Shown: positions 10,960 through 22,487, numbered from the stretch's first letter. The stretch: 30,889 nt of DNA from Silene noctiflora (GCA_009801015.1 VHZZ01023655.1:1-30889); one strand, 5' to 3'. Notes: a model not told the origin generated them from the sequence alone. A program made the numbers and translations.

Positions 10960-11304
10960 TAAGCTTATTAGATCCATTAGACTTAGATGAGCGCCCCACA
11001 TTAGCATTAGTTCTTCCGTGATGTGAATTGGGGCAGGTTCTTATAGATTATAATTGAACATATGAACAACTGGCTGGGCAGACTACAAGTAGTAAGTTGG
11101 ATTTTGTGGCCGATCAGAAAGAATTTTTCCTAGAGCTAGACTGGAAAGTGGGGGCTTACGAGAGATAGAGTAAGCTTAGTAAGTCAACTGATATGATAAA
11201 GTCTTCTATTCTTATAAAATTGTTGTACGAGGACCTTCTTCCTGCTATTTGAGAGTGGCTTGCTTCGACCTTATTGCATCACGTATATAGAACTAAGCTT
11301 AATA
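10960..11304. repeat. Cluster of three TAAGCTTA palindromes
   Basis: The 8-nt palindrome TAAGCTTA occurs at 10960, 11171 and 11294, each time followed by a base and then TA (TTA, GTA or ATA). About one copy would be expected in the whole window. Flanking bases beyond roughly 14 nt are not clearly related, so this is not a long repeat. Meaning unknown. Confidence 0.3.
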
Positions 11305-12911
11305 AGATAAGATGACATGCGAATTGTTTTGATTCCGCTCATAAATGAGATTTTAAGCGAGTTCAATTTTTTTATTATAGTTGTTTTCTTAGAATTTTTC
11401 TTCTTCGGGTTGAAAGAAAAAATAGGAAAGATCGGTACGCCGAGAAGGTTGACTTGCCCTTTTAGGCTCTCGCTGAACAGCCATGTCTGAATAGAAAGCT
11501 TTACTTTTCTTTGTTGTCTGAGTTCTATATAGAAGCATGAGGAAGCAGTTAGAATACTAGGAAGGAAGAATCGCAGTGTACGAAGCGAATGGAAGCTATG
11601 TAATGAACAGGATGTTGGCGCGTTAGGCTGCTTTTGTTAGAGTGAAACCGGAGAAGTTTCCTTAGAAGAAGTCTCGAATTCTAATATCATCCTTTGGAAA
11701 TATAAATGCTCGAATCCAAGACTTCTTCTCCTCTAATATTTTGGTAATCCGTCTAAAAAGCAAACTCTTACTACTCGATCCTTGCTTGTCTTTATATATG
11801 GATATGCGAGCTATGAATTCTTCTCTTTAATCTTGATCTGATTTCTAGTATATATATAGATAGGCGTTAGAGGTACGAAGTTACTCGACCATGGGCCTGT
11901 CGTCGAGAGAAAGGCGATAAGCTACTCAGTCGGATAGGGGTGAAGATATAAAAGAAAGAAGTCACTTGTTAATGAAAGTAAGGAGAGGTATGCAATGAAT
12001 GACTAGAAGAAAAAATAGATGCCCCGGTTGATATAAGGTGTCTTGTGTTCCAAAGTGGCTTTCTTAGACTTTGATCTCAGCCTTGCTGTTCTCCCTCTTT
12101 GCTAATTGTTCGGGATCATCCTGCTCAAAAAAAAAGGGAAAGCGGACCCTTCTTTTTTTTTCACGTCTGGCTGGCACGTGTAGGTCCGGAGAGACCAGAA
12201 TTGTTAAAAATCGGCAAAAATCCCATGTTTAGGCCACTTTCTCCGGAAGATGGAAGAAAAGCAAGTAGGAATCCCTGTGGCTCACCTAGAAGATTTGATA
12301 TCTCCCGCGATAAGCGCTTGGAAGCCTGCGAAGTTTAGTTACTAACTGAACAGCGATTAGTCTCCAACGGACATAGCAATTGTACCAGAAAAAAGCGTAC
12401 CCATTTCATAAAGTTGTTAGCATTTCCAGTACAATCGAAGGCCCCTAAATCGTCTCGGGGTAGGTTGAGCTCGCTCACTCACCTCTTACGGACACCTTTC
12501 CAAGGCTTAGCACCCATGCATTATAAGCAAGATCCAATCTCTTCGTCTTACTAAGGCAAGATGGAGAAAAACGAGACTTCTCTGTTCGCATTCACAGACG
12601 AAACGTGCACAGCTACTCTTTACCGTTTACTGAAAGCGTGAGGAAAGAAGCAGCAACGTCAATTCTTTTTCTTTATGCGTTAAAAACAATATTATAAGTA
12701 AGGTTCCTAGCGTTATTGCGCGGGATTTAGCATGTAAGTTTAGTTAACTGGACTTGGTTGTTAGTAAGATAAGCGTTAGCGGAGTAAAGATAAGAGTTTC
12801 CCCGTCCTCTCCTTATGTCGAGCCATCTCATGCGTTATCATTAATAAAGAAGGATAATCGAGGACAATAGAACGCGGATGTGGTGAAACGAAGATTTTAT
12901 TTTTCAACCGC

Positions 12912-12927
12912 TTCCTTTATAAAGGAA
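12912..12927. repeat. 16-nt perfect palindrome TTCCTTTATAAAGGAA
   Basis: Fully self-complementary 16-mer, made of a pyrimidine half and its purine complement. It lies 23 nt before the ambiguous base at 12950. Such palindromes arise readily in DNA dominated by AAAGGA/TCCTTT words, so function is not implied. Confidence 0.4.
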
Positions 12928-12949
12928 AGAGTTCAACCCGGACAACCGT

Positions 12950-12950
12950 N
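12950..12950. other. Ambiguous base (N)
   Basis: Single unresolved base between CAACCGT and GACAATC. It marks an assembly uncertainty or a mixed position. Confidence 0.95.
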
Positions 12951-15826
12951 GACAATCTTACGCTTCAACTGGAGCAATTCCCCTCCTGTAGTACCCCTTA
13001 TTTAATCCTATCAAAAGTCTTAGAAACAGGTTCGTACCTTCATGGGTTGAAGCACATGGCTTAGCATGGGACATCTCTCTCCCCTGCCCATTGTCGCACG
13101 CGTCTCCCGCCGGCGCGCATCTTTCCTACAACTACTTGTCCTAGATATGCGAGTCCGCCAAACGTCGGCATGTCCTATTCAACCCACCATTTTAAGTAAT
13201 ATCCAAAGGCAAGCAATTCTGTCGCTTTGCTCGATCAAGGCTGTGCCACCTACCCAGACTCGACACATTCTTAGCAAAGACATCTTAAGCCCTTTAAGTA
13301 TTCCTCTGAGATGATATTTAATGAGCCCAAAATCCAAAACTTAATGCAACAACCATGGGAATTCGGATTGGAAGTTCGAGTTAGACTTAATTTCTGAATA
13401 GAAACCTGAACAATAAGATAAGACATAGAAGGCTACGCTGCAATCTTACCAAACGGGGTTGGTAGCTCATGAACTAATTGATAAGGAAGTAGTTTTGGCT
13501 AGAACAGATGAGCTTGATGAGACAGAAGAAGAAGCAAAAGATCAATCAACCAAAGTAAGGGCGGTGTCCAAAAGGGGTAGGGCCTTTACTCATCAATTAG
13601 AAGAAAAAATTTTTAAGTCAATCGGGGGAATGCCCCTCTTTTAAATTTTTAATTTTAAAAGGTATCCGCTCAATAACAAAGTCTTTTCAAAAAATGCTCT
13701 CAAACCATCAGCCGGGTAATTGGGGGCCTAGCTGCCATATATCATCTCATCATAAGACTTTTTTCTTCGGAAACAATACCTAGTCCAGTCAAGCAGGCAT
13801 GGTTGAATCTAAACTGAATAGAGGAAAGGGATGGGCGTTGCCGACCCCTTAAAATATAAAGAAAGCTCTGAATCATAGTATAGAGATAGATTCATTCGCG
13901 CCAAAGCCATCTTACTCCTTAAGAAAAGTTCGCCGTGCCAGCCCAAACAAAGATAAGAGGTGAGTTCTAAGTTAAAGAAGAGTTTAAAAGACTAGCTTTC
14001 TCTGATTCAGACATGGAAATTCTTTCTGCTAATGAGCCTGCTTTTTTTTGATTGAGACAATCTTATCTCTTTCCTTTTCTAAATAATTAGCGCTTAAGGC
14101 GGAATTCCCTAGGTCGAAAGCATACGATAACCAGAAAAAAAAGCATACATAAAGGAAAGGGCGATAGGTTAGGATCGAAAAGAGTTTTGCATTTTAGTTA
14201 GAAAGCGGTAAGGAGAAGATGGGATGTGTTTCAGTAGCCGAAGACCCATATACTTTTACCACTGAACCCGCACCTGAATGAGATAGGCTTACCTCGACCT
14301 CAATTACCAACTGCTTTGGATATGATTTGAATTCCTATATTGAATCGAGCCCCATCAAAGAAAGCCCGGTTGCGGATTCTCTTGCTCTTGATTGGTGAAG
14401 TAGCTGCCCTTCCTTTTTCTTTTTTTATTGTATTGTAATGGAAATAAGGGGGGCTTTTCTCCCTTATCCTTAAAGTCTTATTCTGACGAAATGGACAAAG
14501 AAACTCTAAGATCTCAAAGATTCACATCCCGCGGGGAAGCCAGACCAAGACTACAGGGCTATGTTCGATTGGTGGGGTTACGTGTGGACTGCGTTTCGCG
14601 AACCCGCGACAAACAATACCATACCCTTAGAAAGAGGGCCCTCGAATAGGGCTTACTCATAATCATCATATAATAGCGCACTTGGTTTGAAGGCGTGGTC
14701 TTGTCGTTGGCATGAAGGAGGAGCTTCTTTTGACTTGGGAGGTAGGTTAGGGCTTGATGGATGGGCTGGCATATCAACCATAGAAAAACGCCCACTCTTC
14801 TTATCTATTATGACTTACTATACTCTTTTTGATTCTTTTTGGGGGACCGAAGTAATTGCATTTTTATTCTAATTCATATATGTGCAGCATCTTTCCCCTT
14901 TACTCTTGACTCTTTACTTTAAAAAGTTTAAAAGATATAGTTAGTATGGAAGGTAGACTTATTTGAGCTTGAGCCTGGCGATGCTATTTTTTTTTTTTTG
15001 AGCTCGACTTTAGAGTCCTCTTCCCCTTCCATTCTTATAATCGTTACGTCCCAACCCGCTTCCGGCGCAGCTTCATCCCATTCTTCTTTAACGCAGACAA
15101 GGCCGCCTTGCTACAATTGTTAAATAAGCATCGATTGGTCAAGAAAGATCCGAGTTAACTGGGGCTAGTTATATAAAAACCAAAGACCTTATCCTCCGAG
15201 ATCCGCTTCTCTTTCCTCAAGTTTACCCGTAACCAAAAGTCCAGGTTTTGCAAACTCGAACTACCGAACTTACTTTCCAAGAAGTTCCTTTTTTTCCACG
15301 GTGCCCCTGTTTTATCCTTTTCTTGTCAGCTTTCCTTTGTTTGAATTCCCTTGTACCTGTGCCAATTAATCATGACAAGCGGTCCCATCCTTTCGACCGA
15401 AGTATTCCCGGCTTAGCGGGTGAATGCCCAATAAGAACATACGTATCAACATCCCTTTTTGCTTTTTTATGATTATAAGGAAAAAAGTAAAGTAAAGCCT
15501 TTCAAAGAATGTATAGAATTGGTGTAAAGTAGTTGTTTGAGATCTTCTACTTTTAATTTTAAGGCTCTTAGGGAAGGATAATAAAAAAGTTTGCTCTTGA
15601 AGAAGAAATCTTTGTTTGCTGGCTTAGCGATACAGATAAGAAAGAAGAGTGACCAAGAAAAGGGGGAGTTTGATCCACTAGTAATGTTGAAACGGGCGAA
15701 GTCCCGATGCGAGTAATAGAAGAGGAAAGGCACTGAGCCTTGTTAATTTCTTCGGGGTTTCCCGGTCGAGTAGATGCTTCACCTCTGGTTTGGTTTTTAG
15801 TTCTCGACCTCTTGCCCTAACGTTGG

Positions 15827-16147
15827 ATGAAGATCACAAGTCCGCCTTTGTCCGGGTGCTTCGCGCCTCGCTTACCCCAACAGCATTATCATGCTTATGA
15901 GAAACCTCATGATCGTATCCTAACCCAGATTGTCAGCGATGGCATAAGCCTACATTTTTTTTTTAGATTCTTGATTCATTTACTTACCTCCATTAATACC
16001 CTTATGCGTATACAACGCATAAGTTATATGTGTTCATTTGATTCTATCTTACGTTTACGAGGCAAGCTGACTTTCTCTTCTATTAAAGCTTCAAGCGGTA
16101 ACCCACGAGCTTGGACCGATCAACAGCCCTGTTTTGGATATGGTTGA
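15827..16147 (+). CDS. Hypothetical 106-aa ATG frame
   Basis: ATG frame of 106 codons ending in TGA, among the longest ATG-initiated frames here. The translation begins MKITSPPLSGCFAPRLPQQH, followed by a His/Tyr-rich part, then a hydrophobic segment at about residues 43-56 and a Ser-rich end. The hydrophobic part is encoded by a T10 run (15955-15964) and neighbouring pyrimidine-rich DNA, so it need not be selected. A second phase is open across the first 70 nt and upstream, reading LALTLDEDHKSAFVRVLRAS. This shows how permissive the local composition is. The best hairpin of the window (16001-16023) falls inside the frame. No family was recognised; probably chance. Confidence 0.15.
   Translation: MKITSPPLSGCFAPRLPQQHYHAYEKPHDRILTQIVSDGISLHFFFRFLIHLLTSINTLMRIQRISYMCSFDSILRLRGKLTFSSIKASSGNPRAWTDQQPCFGYG
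16001..16023. repeat. 9-bp perfect hairpin, 5-nt loop
   Basis: CTTATGCGT and ACGCATAAG are perfect complements around the loop ATACA. This is the longest perfect short-loop hairpin found by eye. In plant mitochondria, stem-loops near 3' ends can stabilise transcripts, but no gene ends just upstream here. About one such hairpin is expected by chance in 30 kb. Confidence 0.45.
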
Positions 16148-17520
16148 TCAATTGGAGATCCGCGGATCGCAGCAGGTCTCTCGGGTCTGACAATGCGAAT
16201 GAACTTCTCCCTTGTGTTTATCTACTGTTTTTTTGAAAAAGCATTCCTTGTATATGAGCTTGAGAAATGAAGCTCCTTTTAAAGCTGCTGACGTATTCAT
16301 TTAAGCGGCACCTCTCCTGTTGCTACTACTTCCACCGTTTATGTAGAAGAGAGAGTACCCGCTTCTCTTGAAATTTAACCGCGAATTCCCTACTATTATT
16401 AGATAAGAAAAGGCCCACATAGAAGCTACTTATAGGTAACCTTCACTCTACCCAGTCTTCTATTAGACTTACATAATATACATGGATTATCATTAGCGTA
16501 GTATTCTTCGTATTTCTGTTTGTACTTTTTTATAGCATGTAAAAGTATCCCGTGGAAATGGGCAATATATTCTATACATTGGAAAGATCATTAGTTGAAA
16601 TTGCTGTGTCGTAAAAACATTCCCTAGAAGAATTCCCTTTGGCACCCGGTTAAGGCTCCAAAACAGCGGCTTTTTGACTTCTTTTTGTAGCAAGTGACCC
16701 CTTTGGAACTGCAGCTGCCCTTGGTGTTGTACAGCTAGTTAGCTTATTTGCTTTCTTTGTAGTTGACGAACCCCCTGCTCTTCCTAAAAAGTTACTACTA
16801 AATAGAATATAGTATAAGCATGTACTGGCTCTATCCGATAAAGTTGGTTCCAAACCGGCATAATAAATTTCATAAAAGAAGAAGTCTCTTTGTGTTTTCA
16901 GCTGTATAATGAACAGGAGGAAGTCCTCTTTTAAAGGCGTTTGTCATCGACTTTTGTAAGAATATTACTAGCATACTTCTGACAAAACATCCTTCAAGAA
17001 AAAAAAACATACTTTCATTAGTCAAGTAGGATGTTCGTCTTCTAAGATAGTGTGGCAAGCAATTCCTTTCGTTCAGAGAAATGTCTGCTTACACCGGTTG
17101 TAATCTATCTACTGTCTCCGTAGTAAGTGGGTTCTCCATAAATGAAATTCTTAGGAGCTTCAAACAAAGGTTATAGTCGGAAGACACCTGACGATTCCAC
17201 AGGACCCTCCATAGCTGCTGTGCTCCCTGTATCTTCTTTATCAGCTTCAACTCGGTCAGTTTAGAAAGACTAGTAGTCAGCACACGTACAAGAGAATGCT
17301 TATGCTAGCTCTAAAGTACTAGTAGTAGAGAAGAGCAGCTGTGCCCATTGCTCTGATCCGGCCAGTGATATAGGTTCATATGCCTCTGGAGAAATTCTTT
17401 AACACAATCGCGAAGACTAGAAAAAAGAGATGCTCTTAGTCACTAGCGCAGTAATGAGATGCCCGCCTCTATAATAAAGAAACTAATAAGCGATGGCGTT
17501 TCACAAGGATGATGCAGCAT

Positions 17521-17534
17521 CTTATAATTATAAG
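17521..17534. repeat. 14-nt palindrome CTTATAATTATAAG
   Basis: Perfect AT-rich palindrome in gene-free sequence. Probably chance given local composition. Confidence 0.35.
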
Positions 17535-17681
17535 TAAAAGTATAAAAGAAAAGCACCAAACGAAAGAGCCTTCCTATCACATCTGTCGTCTACTACTCTG
17601 TTTCACCTGTAAAGGGGGGTTCCTACACTAGCGGCGTTATCATCTAGTTGCAGATCGTATTCTCGAGAACCAGAACATAGG

Positions 17682-17699
17682 CTTTATATCTTTATATCT
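17682..17699. repeat. Tandem 8-mer CTTTATAT, about 2.25 copies
   Basis: CTTTATAT is followed directly by CTTTATAT and then CT. A replication-slippage type micro-tandem. Confidence 0.45.
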
Positions 17700-17853
17700 A
17701 TGTATAAAGGGTCCACTTACTTAATATAGGATATTTTATGCATCTCATGCCGTATCTTCCTCTTATAGAAAGCTGTGATAGAGAATCTACTTTGAGGTTT
17801 ACCGCGGCACATAGACTCTCTTATCTTGTTCGGTATCTCCTATCTCCATTGTT

Positions 17854-17870
17854 ATCTTATATAATAAGAT
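17854..17870. repeat. 7-bp hairpin ATCTTAT / ATAAGAT
   Basis: ATCTTAT, loop ATA, ATAAGAT. AT-rich stem with weak predicted stability and no adjacent gene. Confidence 0.35.
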
Positions 17871-19266
17871 CTCTTTCTTGAACTACCTTATGGAGTCACG
17901 TATTACTATTAGAATATATAACTTCTTCGGGCGATGCGTCATCTCGCCCAAGAATCAAGATTAAGAACCATATCTCCGACTCCTAATACCATGCAAAGAA
18001 AAAAGCTATGCATGTGAGATCATAAGTACTATATACTGCTCACGATTGCCTTCTATACTCCAAGATAATCCTCATTATATAATATTTAGGAATAACGGCT
18101 TAGCAGCCTACTCACTACATACCTTCTGCTCGTTTATTTCAGATTTTTTAGTAGCTTTATTTAGAACAGAACAAGAAGATAAGACGTGCATACCAACTCT
18201 ATTTTGAGAAAAGGGGCCCTGCTTAAGGGGTTTCTAGAATGCTGTTAACCCACACCGGATACTGGCACAGCGGACGCATATACATATGGGGATTCTAGTT
18301 GATAAGGCATAATTTCATTGTAAAGTTTCCGTGGAACTCTACTACTGGTCTGGGAAAGACCTTTGAACATCTCTTTGACTTTTCTATTGTCAAGAAGCTC
18401 CTATTACTCCAGATCGGGAATCGGCCGCTTTTGCTAAGTCACTCGAAGCGACATTACAACTATAGTATAAATAAGGTACAATCGTAACACAATATCATAA
18501 TAAAGGGGCCCATGTTCTACATTAACTAATTCGTATGCGATTTTACTATCTTCAAGAGGAAGAAGTACTTAATTGCAGTCAAAGAAGAAAGTCAATTAAA
18601 TGACTGTTTTTGTAATGCTTTATTGATGGTTCTTTCTACTTGGTTTTTTCCAATCAAATGAGAATCCAGGGGCATTGCACTCTTATCTTATGAGATTTTT
18701 TTTTTCAACCAATTGTGAAGTCTTCTTTTGAAAGCCCCGTACTTGCAGCAGTATGAGTCTCTATTATATGCATTTACGTAGTACACAAGAAGCTGTTGAT
18801 AGTTATGTAATACTTTTCTAATAGGAGGAAATTCTTTTTTCTTATCGACCGAACCACTGCTTTAAAAGCATTTGATCGCGGGTTCTCTTTCGACGACTAG
18901 CACAGGGGGGCCAGGATGATGGATCAATAGAAGCAGGCATCACACGTAGATAATCTAATTGATTCATTATACTATAATTGTTAATTGGTTGAGAAGAATT
19001 TACTTCCAGCGCCAGTTGACGTTTATGGAAAGAGAGTGCTATTCACAAAAAGAAAAAAGAAGTAAGCTAGCTAAGTCGGATGATTTGAATAGATAGAAAG
19101 CGCATGCGCAGGCGAGGAGTTTCCTAGCTTTTTTTCTAATAAAGGATAGTGTTATAAAAATGTACGAAAGCAAATACCGCATAAGTTGATGTAGACAAAG
19201 GCTTTTCCTAGCGAGCTGTGAAAATGTTCGCTTCCGTCTTCTACTCGTAGTCCCGATCGAATGCAA

Positions 19267-21891
19267 TAGCTGGGCGCGGACCGTCTTGTCATGTAAAACT
19301 TAATTGGTATCCTACTCTTGTATTCTACTGAGACTGAAACCAGCTCTATTTACAAGTCTAGCTTGAATGACTCAGGTAAAGATCTTCTTCTAACATCTTA
19401 CTCGCTACGAGACTTTTTCTCGTTTCCCATCTCTAAAGCAAGGAACTGGAAGTAAAAAACGCATACCCTATGAGGCGCGTACAAGACGGTAAGCATGCCT
19501 GTCATTTGCAAACACACTCTACTACTCTAAGAACGAGTAGCTTTTTTCTACCAGCAAAAGAACTAGCCCCATCATAAGATGCTTCTTGAACTACCCCTCT
19601 CACGAGTCCACTAATCCCGGTCTTATCAAAGCCAGCCAAGGAGCTTTCTTAAAATAAAAGAATAAAGAGAAGAGCTTAATAATGATACGGATCCCCACCC
19701 CGGAATATATAGAATAATTTCTTTCTTATAACTGCTTATGCGGGAACGGCTTTAGAGATAGAAAAAAGGGGGAGCCTTTAAAACTTTTCATTATTGAAAG
19801 AATTCTACTACCCCTGTATAAAAAGAGCATCTAATCTAGGCGAAAACTCTCAACAACTACTAAGGATATTTCCTTATACTAAATACTAAAAGACAAGCAT
19901 AAGTTTCCTCCGTATGATCTGAATGAAATGACCCTAACTCTTAGCTCAAGGCTAGACCTTGCATCACAAGAGGAGCTTTATTCGGAGACATCTTACCCAA
20001 ATACACTAGGAAGATCTTGAGTGTAACCGTCTATATCGGATAGAGCGGCACGTGCTCCCATTACTTCGCATTCCCCTGGGACTTCTTCTCCTAGTTCTTG
20101 CGTGTATACTCGGATCTTTCATATAGGAATTGGACAACTTAGACTATATATGTAATTAATTATAAAACTTTGACTTGCATTTTTTTCTCCGAATTGCTAA
20201 CTCAAGACAGGGAAAAGTTGCTTCCTCTCTATGAATTTCGCATGCATTGAAACGGAGCATGTAGACGAGTCTGAATAAGCATAGTATATTAAGAGAAGAA
20301 GTCAATCAGCTATAGCAAGCTTACCATTTACCTACAACTTAATTGGTCTCTTCAACCGTTAACTCCGGCTTAGTCTTTTACTCGTAGAACGGACTCCTCA
20401 GTTCTAAAATAGAGGATTGAGAGAGTACTATGTGCATCCAGAAAGTAAGTGCACATCTTGTTTGAGATGAGCGGTATTCGCTTCAATGTGATAGGCGAGC
20501 TTTCGGGGACTGGTTTTGAAGCCCTAAAATAAATGCACATAAAAAAGCAAGGAAAGCGAGAGAAATCTTAGTAAAAGCCTGACCAACTACCTTAGATAAA
20601 GTAGCTAAAGTTCAACCCGAACCAGTCAAATCCAACGAAGTCTGATCTTGTCGTAAACCAGAATCTCGAGGTTCTTTCCAAGATGTCATTTTAAATCGAA
20701 GATCAAATGAAATTGCTAATGCATGCGCATAAATAGTCAAAGTCTCGGCATAATACTAAAACATTAGCTTGTACTATGAAAGCCCTAATTAAAGGACTGT
20801 CATAGATAGAGTTCGTAGATGAATGCCGCTTCTTTCAAAACCTATTTGATGGAAACTGCAAGAAAAGAAATTGAGTCAATCTCCTGTAAAAATTTCAATG
20901 AAAGCCTTATATTTTATTTATATTTTGGAATTTAGATAAAATGTGTGATGATACCGGGTTGGACGCGGTATGTCTCCGGGTGGCTAAGCATGAACTGGAT
21001 GTAAAGAGTCAAAAAGAACGGATGAGAGATAGATCCTAATCTTTTTTTCTATTTATAAAAGAAAAAAAGGGCTGGTGCACTTGTCATTCAAAGATGACTC
21101 ATCCAAAAAAGCAAGTGATCAGATTGGGACAAAGTTTTTGAATTCTCCGCTGTTTAATAAGAGAAAAGAAGGCGGGTCTCCCTTTTGTGCTATGGCTATG
21201 GAAGAGAGAGGAAGGCTACTTTAGTGCGCGAACATGCCCCCGATCAATCAAAAGAAGGAGATCACTCTCGTCTCGATTAGAAGACCCCCGTATATTTCTT
21301 TTAACTCGAGGGCGCTGACTAAGGAGCGACTGGTGGCTAAAGAGCGATGGGATCTTTCCACCATCTCACAAGGAAGGATTCTAACTACAAATAAGTAAGC
21401 CTGATCTCACCGTGACTTTGACTAAAAGTCGTCTTTCCAATAAAAGCATAGAGCAGCTTTCCAGAATCTAGCCTAAGAGGAGCTAGCGGGGCTAAAGAAA
21501 GGGAGCTATAAAAGCCTCTATCTAACCAAAGGTTGGATGTTGGACCAAATAGATGAGTTTTTTTATATAATAAGGAACAATAGACGCTCGTTCCCTAGAG
21601 CAAGTAGTGATAGGACACATGCGTGGGCTCGAGGAAAGCGGGATAATCGGGAAGCTCTTTATAGGATCGCTTTTTAAGAAGGGAGAAGGCGAGACTGTAA
21701 AGTAAAGTATATGAGACCGGGCGAGAGAAATGGGGAATCTTAAGACTTACTTAGACTGATAGTGGAGTTTCCCCTAGGGCAGGATCTCGCGGTCGCACGA
21801 AACTGTGCATCTGAACTCCCCTTATCTCTAAACTCTGACTGAAGTACCTAATGGTAAATATGGGTGAACCCCCTCGCGTTATGCTCTTCCA
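19267..21891. other. Open-frame desert of about 2.6 kb
   Basis: No frame of 60 codons or more on either strand and no RNA gene recognised. TA-rich words and GAAAG tracts dominate. A 7-bp inverted repeat lies at 20430-20456. The region ends in a somewhat G+C-richer patch that holds the small frame at 21892. Confidence 0.55.
20430..20456. repeat. 7-bp inverted repeat ATGTGCA / TGCACAT
   Basis: ATGTGCA at 20430-20436 and its complement TGCACAT at 20450-20456, with a 13-nt loop. The repeat is followed by a 21-codon ATG frame (from 20467) too short to call. Likely chance. Confidence 0.35.
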
Positions 21892-22053
21892 ATGACTGAG
21901 TCTGATTCTCGTGCCAAACGCAAGCGGTTGCTATTTCACTTTCAAACTAAAGGACGCTTTGCCTTGATCTTTGTTCAGTGGTGTGACCACGGGGTGCCTC
22001 GTAACACGCAAGGGCGCATAATGTTTTACCTTTCTTCATGGGCTGATATATAA
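21892..22053 (+). CDS. Hypothetical 53-aa ATG frame with protein-like composition
   Basis: ATG frame of 53 codons ending in TAA. The frame is open for only nine codons upstream of the ATG, to a TGA. The translation begins MTESDSRAKRKRLLFHF, continues TKGRFALIFVQWCDHG and ends IMFYLSSWADI. It mixes a basic cluster, hydrophobic strands, two Trp and one Cys, and lacks low-complexity runs. The DNA is richer in G+C and less tract-like than the spacer around it. It may be a remnant of a coding region captured from elsewhere. No family was recognised. The short FxxKGRF pattern also appears in the 6409 frame (FTFKGRF), but six shared residues are not evidence of homology. Confidence 0.25.
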   Translation: MTESDSRAKRKRLLFHFQTKGRFALIFVQWCDHGVPRNTQGRIMFYLSSWADI

Positions 22054-22487
22054 GAAAGGAATGAAAGAATAGGGGAATAATCGGTAAAAATGACAACTTT
22101 CTAACAGAGAAGGGAGAGTTCTTTTGAGGAGATGCTGTCGCTTTCGCTAACAGCTTGGCTCGTTACATGCTTCCACCCGCTCGTTAGGGCACACAGCAGC
22201 CTCAATTAGCTGATCTTATTGGTGAAATATTTTTTTGTATAATAGAATATGTTAAATTTAAAGAATGGATGCACAGTGTTCGAGGAAGGCGCTAAGCCCT
22301 CACATAATACCTAATTACGAGATAGAATTTCTTCAACAATAAGGATATGAAAGACGTATTCCAGTAGTTAGAGGACGAAAGGAGATTCTAAAAGAGGCTG
22401 GTGCGGCGGATACATTCAACGGTTGAGGACTCATATTCCTATAGCTCATTGGCATATATCAAATAAGAGCGCTTAGGCGGAAGGACT
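22054..22487. other. Spacer with second repeat copy
   Basis: No gene recognised. Contains copy 2 of the diverged repeat (22159-22186) and a 5-bp stem just before it (GCTGT at about 22134, ACAGC at about 22150). Confidence 0.45.
22159..22186. repeat. Diverged 28-nt direct repeat, copy 2
   Basis: Matches 10467-10494 at 24 of 28 positions in the same orientation. It lies just 3' of a TTCGCTAA that is also found upstream of copy 1. An old dispersed repeat or chance. Confidence 0.35.

Larger units (their letters stand above)
9645..12098. other. Open-frame desert of about 2.5 kb
   Basis: No frame of 60 codons or more exists on either strand across this stretch, and no RNA gene was recognised. The DNA is rich in TA-containing words (CTATA, TTATA, CTTACTA), which place stops in all frames. 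It holds a 12-nt palindrome at 10283-10294, one half of a diverged repeat at 10467-10494, and three copies of an 8-nt palindromic core between 10960 and 11304. A real gene here is unlikely. Confidence 0.6.
12099..15826. other. Spacer with scattered short frames and one ambiguous base
   Basis: No supported gene. Short frames near 12.1, 13.1, 13.5, 14.4 and 15.3 kb (61-82 codons) show no recognised family, and the one at 13459 opens with TTG and has no useful ATG. Around 12250-12345 two plus-strand phases are open at once. The N at 12950 breaks the sequence. A perfect palindrome lies at 12912-12927 and a T13 run at 14987-14999. Confidence 0.45.
16148..19266. other. Spacer; weak minus-strand frames only
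   Basis: No supported gene. Minus-strand frames of 62-75 codons at 16.5-17.3 and 19.0-19.3 kb and one plus frame at 18.3 kb have no recognised motif. From 17284 to 18298 no frame reaches 60 codons. Small structures are a tandem 8-mer at 17682-17699, a 14-nt palindrome at 17521-17534 and a 7-bp hairpin at 17854-17870. Confidence 0.5.

Noticed and set aside
12482-12490. Minus-strand CGTAAGAGG, near the CRTAAGAGA core of plant mitochondrial promoters
   Set aside because: Eight of nine bases match, but the upstream side is not AT-rich and no minus-strand gene follows. Similar eight-of-nine matches occur near 1776 and 16049, so it is not specific.
13459-13644. 61-codon acidic and basic frame with a DETEEEAKDQ segment
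   Set aside because: TTG start, the only internal Met is four residues from the end, and the charged run follows GAAGAAG simple sequence.
8966-14249. Shared 14-mer CCGAAGACCCATAT near 8966 and 14236
   Set aside because: One or two exact 14-mer pairs are expected by chance in a window this size, and the flanks do not match.
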